The notes below the pieces were generated by a model that saw only the letters and a program-made list of their open reading frames with translations, made no database searches and was not told the origin of the DNA. Positions 23,542-36,005 of a DNA stretch of 64,000 bases are shown here, piece by piece. The position numbers and the translations under genes were made by a program. The first letter of the stretch is position 1. Each line of letters starts with the position of its first letter. Source of the DNA: Temnopleurus reevesii (Eukaryota > Echinodermata > Echinoidea > Temnopleuroida > Temnopleuridae). Location of the stretch: positions 1 to 64,000 of the forward strand of contig BQKZ01000421.1 of NCBI GenBank assembly GCA_036244855.1, read 5' to 3'.

Positions 23542-24544
23542 ATAAAACAAAAGGTTGACTGTTATAAAAACAAATTTATGATATAGTAAGAAAAGGGGAA
23601 ATAGGGTAATTTACATTATTCAAAACAGTTCACTTGCACAAGCAGTGCATGTCAATGACATTGTGCAAATAAAAAAGCTGGAAAGCGCAAACTACAAACG
23701 ATGATGATCTGTACCAACGAAGGGGCTTCCCTGGAATTTACTCTGTAAACACTGCGAATCGTAATATCCCCACAAAAAGGCGGATAAGTAGAGTGATCAA
23801 TCTAGTTGTAATGACAGAATGGAACGATCCTTGATTTCCAGCGTTACAGAACTGCCCAGATTGAATTGGATGTCACACTGGCCGAGTGCAAGGAATGATG
23901 GCAAAAACAGGGGAAAGATTCAGAGACTTAAAAATAATACACTGAAGGAAGGAAAATTTAAGATTTAATAATCATCTATTTCCACTGAATAATTGAAGAG
24001 AGCAAAACATTGAATAGGATTTTTTTACTATATAGGGGCCCATTCCTAAAAGATTACGATAAAATGAAGGAGAGCGAGACGAAATTAAAACAATGAATAA
24101 AATACAACACAATGAAACATGTATAAATGAACTTGGAATGAAAAATTAAAGGGAATGAGATTGATGGAACAAGTGAGGAGCCCAGGATGAAATGGATCGC
24201 ATCGCCTAATTGCAAGAGAACATGTGCAATTGAAGAGTGGGTGTCGTCACTGGGCAAATAATGACACACGGTACATGATGTATGGACATGACAACTTAAG
24301 CATGTTGCATGCTTTATTCCTAAATTAGGCTTTTTTTCTTTGAAAATGGAGACAAGAAACAGTATTAACCATCTGCCTGAGCAAGTAATAGCCCAGAACA
24401 ACGTGTAACTACTTGTCAAATGATTCATTGCAGATGATTCTCTCATCAATTAAAAATCATTACCCTTCTTTCTAAAAATCTTGTCAAGGGGCTTTTCATT
24501 TCGGCCATTAAATGCTAAAAAGAACTCTATTAAGAATTGAATTC
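23542..24544. other. Non-coding stretch
   Basis: AT-rich sequence directly right of MITE copy 1. I see no exon, RNA gene or repeat family in it. Confidence 0.55.
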
Positions 24545-25020
24545 ACTGTTCCTATCTATCTTCCATTCTGGTTCCTCTTCCAATTAATCTATTTTTTCAG
24601 CTTCGATCTTCAATTTTTGAGCTTTTTTCTTTCAACCTGCATCTTTCTCCCTACCTCTTTGCTCTGCTCTCGTGCTCTTTCTTTCAATTCTTTCATTAGC
24701 CTTCCTTCTCAACCTTGTCTCTTCACTACTCCTACATCACTTCCTTGTCTAACGTATTAAAGGACACCATATTTCTATTGGCATTTTCTTTCTCTTTATG
24801 TGCATCTCCTACTCAAACTAGCAGTTCCCTTTTCCCCTTTCCCAATGCCTTGTTTAACTTTTTACTTCTTTTCTTTTTAGTGATCTCTCGAGTTTTGTAC
24901 TTTTCTTCAATACTTTTCACTTTCTCAATCCATCTGTCCCATTATCTTTGCATCCCCATCCTCTACCCCTCCTTCTTGTCTTCCAAACACACCAGTACAC
25001 AACCATCTTGCTCTGCAAAT
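24545..25020. repeat. Long pyrimidine-rich block
   Basis: The plus strand is strongly C+T-rich (CTTTTTTCTTTCAACC, TTTTACTTCTTTTCTTTTTA) over about 475 bp. Overlapping plus-strand open frames here are full of Ser, Phe, Leu and Pro, the expected result of translating pyrimidine tracts, and are not called as genes. Confidence 0.7.
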
Positions 25021-28000
25021 TTGTCTTGGGCTTGGTCCGGTGATGGGGATGATTGATGAAAGAACAAAATGGGTAGATGATGACTAATATAGTAATGGAT
25101 GCCCTATCAGGAGAGACAGCTAGTCAAGGAGAGTTGTCTGTTCTGCATCACAAGCTTCTTTCATCACCCAGCAGCTTCGTCCAATCAGGAGCCCTCGTCG
25201 TCGTAAGAATACGCAACTCCATAGAGCTCCATTTATTCTTCAATCAGCGTGCTAATTATTGCTGGAACTTATCATTCAGCAGTGACCCTTGCGATCATTA
25301 TAATCATCATTATTAGAATATCTGCTTTCATCACCTTGGAAATTTCAAAGAATGAGCATATGTGATGGTAGCTTGAATGTCATTAATTTCATGACAGTTG
25401 CAAGTTCACACCCCCATTTCTTTATCAAAGCCTGAAAAATTAATTATATTTTAATATATTACAGAGCTTATTAATAAATTCAACAAATTACTAACAAAAA
25501 ATGTTTAGTTATTTGTATATTTCAAGCAGAAACAGATATTAAAGATTCTATCGCAATTCAATTTACCAAAAGCAATAAAATATCCAGTGTGTATGAATGC
25601 ACATTTTGCAACAATAATTCAATATCTGCCTACAAGTAAAACAAATTTTGGAATTGCAGTAGATAATATTACATCTCAACTTGATATGTTGACTTAAAGA
25701 GAACAAATAGAGCAACATTATTTTGGTTAACAACGCAACAAAAATACGCTTTCGGAAAAATTAACAGTCTGAGCACAGCGGGGGCATCACATTACAGTGG
25801 CAATGACAAGAAAAAAGTCCACCATCCACTTTCAATCTGCCTTCATGAGAAGTCTACACTTTGTTAAGACACGATGGTTGCTCCAGCCCACTCCAAGGTG
25901 TATTGAACACATTGTAATGAACTGGACTTCGTCATTTTGAAGCAGGTTGGATCGCAACCTTAACATCATGAAAACTAACCTACTATGAGTGCTTTTAGCA
26001 CAACAATAGGAAATAGAGAATAAAAGGTTGCGCTTATTTGATTAAATGTTGTATCATAGAGGAATGATAACACAATTCCAGTGTAATTCCATCGATACAG
26101 CTCTCCTCATCGAAGGAGCCCCCCTGTGAGCAACACTCGGAGAGATGGGGAGTTAGTGAATACAAATCAAATTTTGTGCGCAGGTGAATAATCGTCTACG
26201 TGGACATGGGCAAGGCAAAATGGAACGGAAGATGGAATGCAGAATATAATGATTATGTCAATGCAGAAACAGTTCTTCTTCAAGCATGAACAAATAATAA
26301 TAGTAACAGACTGAATGTGACACTTAACCTCTTAAATGCTGTAAGAAAGGAATACATGGGCATCAGTGTAGAAAATCCTATCATACTATCTATAAACAAT
26401 AAGTAGGAATACTTTTTGACATGCTTAGGGCTTTCAATTTTGGGATGAGTATACATACAGGACACATGGAGAAAATGACAACATCTTTGAATAAACTAAT
26501 ATCTTCTCAATAAATAACAAAATTATGTGTCAATGAAGCAAACAAATTCAGTATCACAATCTTCAAAAGTACAACTCAAATAAGATTTCCAAATACTTCA
26601 CGTATCAGACCGTTTCTCCCCATATCAAATTCACATCCCGCAATCTACGAGATGTGCTAGCGCAGTGTTCTGAATAATTTGGAATAAATGATTTGAGCTC
26701 TAATCTCTATTCATCTCCTCCTAAATTCCATGATCATGATGATGAATCAACGAACCCTGGAGGAGATGAAGGCATCTTGAATGTGAAGATTTATGGCAGT
26801 GTTTACACTCGTGATGGCTGCCACTGCAAGCAGACATCTGTCTCTGTGCAATAATCCCATACCTGCCCACTATACTCATTCCTTCCAGAAAAGTCAGATA
26901 AAATAGAAACCCATGATTGGATTTAAATCCATTTTGCGGAAGTTGGATATGATTTAATGGTCTGGAAAGTTCTTGAATCATAAAGAGATATGAATCATCA
27001 TGAGATTCAACTTGCATTATTTCCACTGCTCCTCTGCTTTATTGCCTATTCTTAATTCAACATTACTTTCATGATGATGCTAAGAGATAAAATTGCACCA
27101 GATCATCAGAAGTTTACATTTAAAAAGTTATATAGATTGTGTTAAGAATGCCTTAGCAGGTGCATTAAAACGTAGGTGATACGGGATAATTAGAAACATA
27201 TCATAAAATTATGTGAACATAAAATCTCCCCTCCTTGAATGTGATGCCTGAGGACCTAAGAGGTGAGTAGGAGGTTGAGACAGGAAGGAGAATACTAAAC
27301 TACTTCACTACTCCCATGACTGACAGCTTAAAATTATGCAGATTGTCATTTCATAAATCCTGCAGATGTTCTTCATATTTGTTTTTTCTATGTTGGCTTA
27401 CACTTTGGTACGAAATGCGGTAAAGATTTTATGATAGAAATGACAGGAAGCAGTTATAAGCATATCGTTACTGTCAGATTGAGGTGTGGTACAACACATT
27501 AACATATCATACATAATTAGATATTTTCATTTGGTATATTTCTAAATCACCCAACCCTTCAAAAATGGCTATTTGTTCGGTATTTGTACACCTGATATAA
27601 TTTTCCATTTGAGGTTATTTCCTTTTGAAGTGAACCTGTACAATTGATAACTAATGATAACTGACAAAGAGCTTGACAGCTCTTTAGAAATCTGCCAAAA
27701 AATAATAAGTAGAGGCCAGATAGAATTTGAGAAAAATAGAGTCTGGGGGAGGGAATATCGGTCATCAACTTATAGCTTTTGATACTGTACTCTTGGATGC
27801 TGATTAGTTTTATTCAATATTTACACGTTCAACAAATTATATCTTCTAGCTATTTACCACCCAGATTCACACATTAATCAACAATAATGAAAAGCATCAA
27901 TATACAGCTTACAACTATTTCATAAATCCAAATACATGTCAAATTCAATGGAATGAAATTGACAATAAATGATGAGTACTGATTAGTTTTAATCAAGACA

Positions 28001-31000
28001 GGGACAACATAACTACAAATGTAACAAATTACTTGCATATCAAAAGAGGAAATGTATCAATGATTGCAAGACTGATTGAAGAAGCGGAAATCTAAGCGCA
28101 ATTGAGCAGAAATTGAAGAATAGGAACCATTGTGTCAAGGTAAAAAGCAAACATTCTCAATCTAAGCTAAAGCAGATATTGGAGTACTTTTAGGTCGAGG
28201 TGCTGTATCATTTTCAAGTTTGCTAAAGAATAAAATAAGCTTGTCTGAGCTGAAGATTATAAAACCCCAAATGATGTTGTTTACATGTCGCATGACAGCT
28301 TACAAATTGGAATGCTGAAAAGGGGCTTTAACTGCAAGAGCTTGAGAAATAGATTGATAAATTGATGAAATTCAATTATTTGCTACAGCCAAGCATTTAC
28401 AGACTTATTCACAGTGTGGATCATAACAAGAATTAATGATCACTGTAAAAACAGTAAAATTTATATCATTCAATGCAGTAAATGCTGCTCTTAGTTGGAA
28501 TCAGGTACATCAAAGTCATTGCGTACTCTCAGACGTTTAGTGGTATTATGCACGGGTAGTAACCAAGAGGTCTTTGATTCAATTCATGCTCAAGTTTATT
28601 TACTTTTTTTTCCATAGCAGCCCATGAAACACTTTCAATCAGTGCTTATCCATGTTCAATCAAGGCAGGAATTATTCAACTATTGCTTGTCAGGTTAATA
28701 TTCATTTAGTATTTACATTTACAACCATGTTGAATGAGCTTATGATATAAAAATAATTTCATTATTTCTTAGCATCAAAATTGCACAGTAAAGCACATGT
28801 ATCTCATACTTGTTATAAAACTCCATCCAGTATCATTCAGCAGTATGCCTATATAACATCCAGTGACGTATCATTGGTAGAAAGTGTTATTGATATATCC
28901 TTGTCATGACCACGTTCCCTTTAATCTAGCAGGGCATGCCTTTCCATCCCCACTCTACATTTGTGGTTACTTCCTATTTTTAGCCAACCAAGCATTTCAC
29001 CCAGCTTAAAGTCATCGTAGATTTTTCCTTTTTTGAACCACAGCAAATGTCATGTAGAAGTCGATATGAGAATGCCATTGTATTTTCCCTAGGGATAAGT
29101 TGACTGCATTTCCGGAGCCGCATGAAGAAAGAAGTCGACCTTCGGAAGAAATTACACTCACAGCTACCGCCATATTTTTGCGCAGCTATGTTTGCTCTCA
29201 TAATTACGTATACAAAAACCACGCATACCTGGGTTTGTTTATTTGCATTAAATAGCTAGTGGCTATTTGAAATTGTTTCTTCTTTACAAAAATTTCAGTA
29301 TTTCTACATGAATAGAATTATCAATTTGTAATAAATTATCTATTTTAATTATCAATAGTATCACAAATATGTTTTGAGGAAATGTTTTAACAACATAGGA
29401 TGTAGATTGAAGAACAAAACAATGCATTAATCACATGCTAATCGCATCAGGAATTTTTAGCACATTAGAATTTTTGACAAGTTGTAAAGAATCAGAGGAG
29501 AATCTGAATGAGCGATTTACCTTTTGGTTACCAAAGTGGAAGGCAAGCACTATCGGTCATGAATTCTACATACTGTACACATGAGCTCACAATCGATCGT
29601 TGCAGCAAGGTTCCCCGCATTTTTCACACCCCACTACGCCATGTTCTGGACAATCGAGGCGCAAAGAAAATGTGCCCTCGGTGGAAAGTGCACATCTTTT
29701 CTACTAAGGTGTCACAAACCCTGACATGATTGAGTAAAATGTCCACTTGGTTGCTCAAGAAATTCTCACATACGGAGGTTATTCCCACTGCTTCAATTTA
29801 CACCAGTCATGTACCAATTTCAGCAACTTGGTAAAGGATAAGAGCAACACATACGAGGCTACTCTGCACTACCCCCTATTTGAAAAATGATCAATGGAAA
29901 CATGCTTCTTGAAAACTTTTTTTTGCAGATAATTTTCTTTTAAATGCAGGGAAATGGCATGTGAGATCAATTTTAAATAAAGGTTGGCTAACACCCGTGA
30001 AACTTTTCAAGACAATAGGTACCAATTCAAGCAAGAAGAAATAACATTACATCAGGTCCTCTGGTCAATACATTGCCATTCTGATGAGCTGAGAGCAGAA
30101 AACAAAATGTCAGAAAGCCAAAGTGAGCATGCACGGACCAAAGACGGGAATCTTGCTGATGTGTATAGTACACACTGAAACCCATAGAATTTTGATGCAT
30201 TCCTGGTGAAATAATATCCCTGCTTATTTTTTCCATATAAAATGTAAGAACAAAGGGAGAAAAGACTTTTTTAGACTGTCTGACAAAATCGTTAGAATGG
30301 CATTCTTGGCTAAATTATGATTGCAAAGTATGGTACCCAGACAATATCCAATTTTTCCTATCTTGCCACTTGTTCCCTCAGCTCTGTCTCATCTCATCCT
30401 GATGGACTTATCACCTGTCAGAGGATGGAAAATGACCCAATTAGGGTCCATCTTATCACCGCAGGACCTCTGATTATGAATCTACTGCTTACAAATCGGA
30501 AGGGGAGGAATCCTGATGAAAGAAAGTTCTGGGCTGGGATGATAAGAAAGGATGATGGGCTTAGCTCGTTAAGGAAACAAGCTGGATACCTCTCTTATCT
30601 TCATAAGATGTAGAAGGTGTCATAAGACATATTGGAGCTTCAGGCTTAGTATTGTGCACTGGGAACTGGCTAATTATTGCAAATTTATCATTAAAAAATA
30701 ATCCTTCATATAAAATTAGACCCTTCAGGCTTAAAATACTCAAATCTCCTCACTCACCATCTGTGTTGAGAAACTCATAGGCTATTAACGTTTGTCCTGA
30801 CAGACATGCAAAACTATCATGAAGACTTTAACTTTTTGGAACCATAGAGAAATCAAATCCGGATTTTTAAAAATCTGTGGGGGCAGATTCATAAGGGAAA
30901 TCTCACACATTCTTTCAATGAAAATTTCACCCGAAAAGAAGCTAGTCAATTAATCAGATTTAGCTCTGCATGGTAATTTCCACGTTCCTCATACACAATA

Positions 31001-33089
31001 ACTAACACTAAAATGAAACAGTGTAATTATGACTCAAGTTTTTCTTTTAAGTATTTGCAGTGTTGCATAATGGGTGAGTTCCGATAGTTAATGATAGTCT
31101 GGTCCCAAAACAGACAATAGATTCTACCCAATAATTTTCTAGAATAGAAGAAAAAAGTTCCTTCTTTTTGTAAACCCTCAAAAAGGACCTTGATAAATCA
31201 ATAAATATCAAGGGTCAACACATTAGTACCACCACACGCTGAGTCAGCTTCAGGGCGATAGAGGAATGAATGAATCCGGAGCCAAAATGGACACGTCCAC
31301 TTAGGGATAAATGAATACCAGAAATGGGAGAAATTTTGGCCTCCCATGCTCTTCTACACGTCCTACAAGTTATCGATTGTAGTGTTTGTTAAATTGTGTT
31401 ATGCTGTGGACCTACAACCGTTTGGTCAATATCAAATCAAATAATCTGCATTTATTTTTTTCATGTTTTGGTTGCAGTTCGAAATATTTCAATTTCATTC
31501 ATTTAAAAAATTCATCTTAAGATCATGATTTGTATGCCCTCCCACATATAGAATTTCCTGAATCATATTTTCCACTATGCTTTCCCAAGATGTATTTCAA
31601 TGCTAACATTCCACTGGTTCATTTGATCATAAAATCAAATCTTTTGCGCAAACATTAACAATCCATCACCGACCCCCGTCCCAATAACATCCGTTGACAT
31701 CACATTCCGCTCGGCGAGAGCAAATTGTTTGCAGGTAAAGCGACGAGACACAAACTCCTCAGGTATATATTACATTCAATTTCTACTCATTAGACGCAAT
31801 TAAAATTTCAGGGGTGATTTGAGCTTAATTTCAATGCGCTGGATCTCCTGAGAAGTGTTTTAATTGGACGATCATCTGTCGCAAGACTCTGCTGGGGGTA
31901 TCGAGACTGGTGATTCCCATGATTCATTAGCACCAAGGTGCAATGTGTTAAAAGCTTTCTGCCGCTTCATACGCAAAGTAAATTTACTCTCATCAGAGAG
32001 CAAGGAATAATGGCACTAATTAGCAAACAATGCAGGTTGTCGTCAATTATGGAGAACGCTTGTGCGATGGGTCATCGGGTGAACTAAATAATCTTTGCAC
32101 TAGGCTTTCAATCAAATCATAACATTTAGCTAACAAAGACGCTGCTTCTGAATTTACCAAAGTGATTTCATACTGCAGCGTGCTGGTCAATCAAATAAGT
32201 ACAGGTACATTCAGAGACACTTTAAAGTTGAAATATTAAGCATAGACTCTGTTCATATTATATCTTTACAGCTTGGTACACTTGTGGGCTTGATAACAGT
32301 GACCTCAGAGAGATGCAAAGCGGTAGGTCAAAAGAAAAAAGAGAACATAAATCAAATTAAATCAATTCATTCTAAATTTTGCTGCATTAAAAAAATTACT
32401 ATGACCTTTTTCATTTTGATCTGATGTATCTAATTACTGACCACACTGCATTAGCATTGATTCCGAAGTATTTATTCGCAAATTGACAGCCAATTTGGTC
32501 GAGTATAATGCATCGTGCACTGAGGTATATCATGTACTGTCAGAAGCCAATTTAACATTCATCTGTCAAAGCAGACGTGCATACAATTTGAAATTCAAAT
32601 GATTCTGGTCATGATTTTTTTCCAAAGGGCAATATCTAAACAGTTTCTTCCTCCGTGCTATAGACATGCTTAATTTCATTCCTTGGGGACTATGACATAA
32701 AGGCATGCTGAAATATAATGAGCCCATATGTATTCCACAAGCATTTTACTCAGGCAAGAGGCTTTCCACTTTTTTCACACCTCTAGCAAGTGAGTAGATG
32801 GGACTACATGAAAATATGGGGCAAAATGGTATCTTCTTCATACCTGTTTCAAATCCCCAAGGAGGGAGAGAGGATAAAAATACAATCAAAGAAGATTGAG
32901 AGATGGATGATCTGCAGAAGATGTGGACTTACTATCATTGGTTGCCGGTAGAAAGCAAAAGTACTTTCATAATGCCTCTTCTTTTTTTTTTGGAGGGGGG
33001 GGGGAGTGTTTAAGTGGGTAAAATGTGTTTGAAATGTGGGACAGGCTGATTTGATGGGGATTTTTTTACGGAGTTCCATCCCTTCTCCA
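25021..33089. other. Non-coding stretch, including a candidate regulatory patch near 32 kb
   Basis: No recognisable exon or RNA gene in about 8 kb. Mostly AT-rich unique-looking sequence. The interval about 31630-32560 has fewer homopolymer runs and more homeodomain-like sites than its surroundings. A T-run/G-run pair lies just before 33005 (about ten T, then GGA, then about ten G). Confidence 0.55.
32014..32033. promoter_or_regulatory. Candidate enhancer core: CTAATTAG next to a SOX-like AACAATG
   Basis: A palindromic homeodomain site CTAATTAG (32016-32023) is followed four bases later by AACAATG (32027-32033), a SOX-type site. Nearby are TAATTGG (near 31860) and TCAATCAAAT (two occurrences between 32100 and 32200). 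Sequence motifs only; no conservation evidence. Confidence 0.25.
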
Positions 33090-33480
33090 CGACAATGTAA
33101 TCCCCCATCTTTTTTTCTTACTCGCAATCTATCTCTCTTTCTTATCTCTGCTTCTTTTCTTTATAAGATGTTATTTCTCACCTTTTCTTCCAGTTGCTCT
33201 ATAAATCGCATTATCATTCATTTCCACCACCTTCTCTTCTCTTTATTGATCTTCTCTTGTTTCCTCTCTCTGTATGTCCCCTCTGTCTGCCTGTCTTTCT
33301 GTCTCTGTATCTCTCTTTCTCTATCTATCTCTCTAACACTCCCTCTTGTCCTTAGACTGACCCCATCCTCCATTTATTTGGCTTCTACCCCCTTCCTCTT
33401 CGCTATTCATCATAATCACAACTTTCCTTTCCAGAGCTCATTCAACCCATGCACATCTTCTCGTTCTCTCTTTCCCCCAC
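33090..33480. repeat. Long pyrimidine-rich block
   Basis: A C+T-rich plus strand with many (CT)n and TCTT motifs (TCTCTGTATCTCTCTTTCTC). A 192-codon plus-strand frame (33036-33614), the longest in the window, is made almost entirely of this tract. Its Ser/Leu/Phe/Pro-rich peptide has no domain, and I do not regard it as a gene. Confidence 0.75.
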
Positions 33481-35724
33481 TGACGTGCCTAATAGGCGGG
33501 TTGTTATGCTGGTTAGCGATTGTGCTACTGTTACTGCTTCAGCCCAGCATGCACACAGCAGGTTACCAATTCCTCACAAAAAATGATGTCATACTCAAAA
33601 TATCAATTTTGTAAGAAAATCCCCAATTTTACTTTTCAGGTCACAATCTGTAGCTCCAACCCTTTGATAATCATGCGAGTCTAGCTAACTTCTATAGATT
33701 CCACATGATTTTTCTTGAAATTCTTAAAAAATCTACAAAACTGGGTTTTGGGGGTAAAGGAAATTTCAAGCACTAACATTTATGAAATATTCATAAATCT
33801 GAGAGCATTTCTAGAACAATCCAAAGTGATGTATACCATATGACACAAGATACCATAATGGTGTGTTTGTGTTTGTAAGCCTCCAAGAGCTCTAAGACAA
33901 AATTAGATTATGCTACAGTTATTTCCATGTCACAATCTTACATCTTCTTGAAACAAAACAAATGCACAAACTAAATCATTAGAGAGATGTGGTTCAATGA
34001 TAAGTCTTGTAAGCCTGAGCCAATACCTTTCCGAGATAAATTGGGCTGATATGATGAAATAATGGCACAATTATCAGATGCCAAAGATAGGAGGTAACTA
34101 AAGATGCTCTAGGACGACATGGCAGAAATTGCAAGGTTGGGTTACTCAAGCAAGAGAAAGAAAATATCACTTGAGGAACTTATAAAGGATACCATACACT
34201 CACACCTGGCATAGCATCAGATGCAAGATCCAGGTGAGATTAAAAGTGAAATAATCCTCGACGACTGAAAATGTTACTAAAACGCTATTCTGATATCTTC
34301 TACAGTACCGTAAAATATAAAAGAGAGTATGTTGCTGATATACACAGGAAAGAATAGATGATCCACAGAAGAATAAAATGTATCCAAAAGCTTTGGAATA
34401 GTTTAAAGAGTAGACTTTAATGGATGTGGAGCCCCATAATTGGCGCAAGATGAATTGGTAGGCGGCAAAAGTACAGTGGGAGTTTTAGTTGAGCGCAATA
34501 AGGGCGCACTGATGAGGGTGATCAATTGTTTCAGAACCCACTCAGATTGGGACATAGACTTCAAAGGAATTCCCTATCTGCCGGCCTAAATTGGGAAAGG
34601 TCAGACGGTGATGTTCCCTACTTACCTCATCACGACCTGCCGTTAGAGAAGGCAGAATTCTAGGTTTATGTTATGGATGGAAATACCAACAATTTACCTA
34701 TAGCCAATAATACGGATATAGACTCTTCGTCAGGTTCAAGGATAGGGTTTTCTAAGAAGTGCTTTGATCTTTAGTTTATCCTTGAGCACTTGTATTGTGT
34801 GTATTTTGATAGGGAATAAAACCAGACATTTGTTGAGAAATTGCAATGAAAATGCTTGGACTGCCTCAAATACAGATTCATATGGCAGACAATGGTAGGC
34901 CCCCCCAAAACACTCAAATTATACATTAGAACAATCAAAATTTTACCATCATGGGGATTGGATGAGTAAATTATTACATAAATGAACGTAATCATATTAT
35001 ATGTATACGTTTTATACAAATAAACAATTTGGCGGCTAGAACTGTAGCATTTTTTAGACATGACGTATGTCATTCACGCAGGGTTAATTTCTGATATGCA
35101 TGAATCAAACATTGTTTAATTCCATTTACCGGGACAGTATATCCGCGCCCACGTGTGCTGAATAATCGAGGTGTTGAAAATTCCCTGCACACACACCATA
35201 TCACACGGTACAAGGAGCTTCGCCTACATGTGCAAACGACAAGCAAACGTGACATAATTTTTCTGCTCCCGAACTCATTTTTCCCTAATCTCTCTTCCTC
35301 GCTCTCTCTTTTCTGCCTGGTATATTGAGAGGATGGTGTTTGTCTGTGATGTGCCGACACACCATTGTCTGATGTGTCATCCCGGGTGACCCAACCTTCT
35401 CTTTGGGCTTGTCGCTTCCACACTCCTAGGAATTTGTCACCTCTTGATGGAATGAACAGAGAAAAAAAGGTAGATACCGCACACACGCAAACCAGCCACG
35501 GCTAAGGTGGTATGCAGAAGATCTTGAACAGATATTCAGGTCTTAAAAAGTACTTGACCTTTAAATTATCTTATTGATATGAAATGTTTATTCTCAAAAG
35601 ATGAATAGAAAAGTATTACACACATTTACATTTTTAGGCCGTGAGTATATAGCTGTTCCTTATTGTTAATTTCATATCTATATGATCTTCAATATATCAA
35701 GAAATTTTTGACGTCATCTGTCCA
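33481..35724. other. Non-coding stretch
   Basis: Mixed sequence, GC-richer at 35120-35460, where a 138-codon minus-strand frame exists. Its peptide is Arg/Ser-rich with no recognised motif and no clear splice context. Nothing else supported. Confidence 0.55.
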
Positions 35725-36005
35725 TTTCTCTCTCTTTCTCTCCCCCTCTTTCTCGTTCTTTCTTGGTCATTTGTATATGTTGTGGTTCGGGATTGTATTT
35801 CTTTAAGCCTCTGGGTCTCTACCTCTCTCTTACCTTTTCTACCTCTTTTACCTTTTTCCATCTGTCGTTTTTAAATGTATCAAACCTTCTCTATCAATAT
35901 TCTTCTACCATTCCATCTCCCATCTATCCTCATCTCATTTCCATCTCCTTTCCTCCGTGTTGTGTTTCTTTCACCTGTGCTTCCATTCACTCACACCTCT
36001 CTCTA
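35725..36005. repeat. Pyrimidine-rich block
   Basis: A third C+T-rich block on the same strand as those at 24.5 and 33.1 kb (TCTCTCTCTTTCTCTCCCCC), ending near CCCCAGGTACGCATGCC. Unlike a simple microsatellite, the sequence is irregular. Confidence 0.65.

Noticed and set aside
33036..33614. 192-codon plus-strand frame, the longest in the window
   Set aside because: Lies on a polypyrimidine tract; the peptide is low-complexity Ser/Leu/Phe/Pro with no domain, as expected from translating CT-rich DNA.
35070..35486. 138-codon minus-strand frame
   Set aside because: Arg/Ser-rich, no domain, no conserved motif; GC-richer local composition explains the lack of stops.
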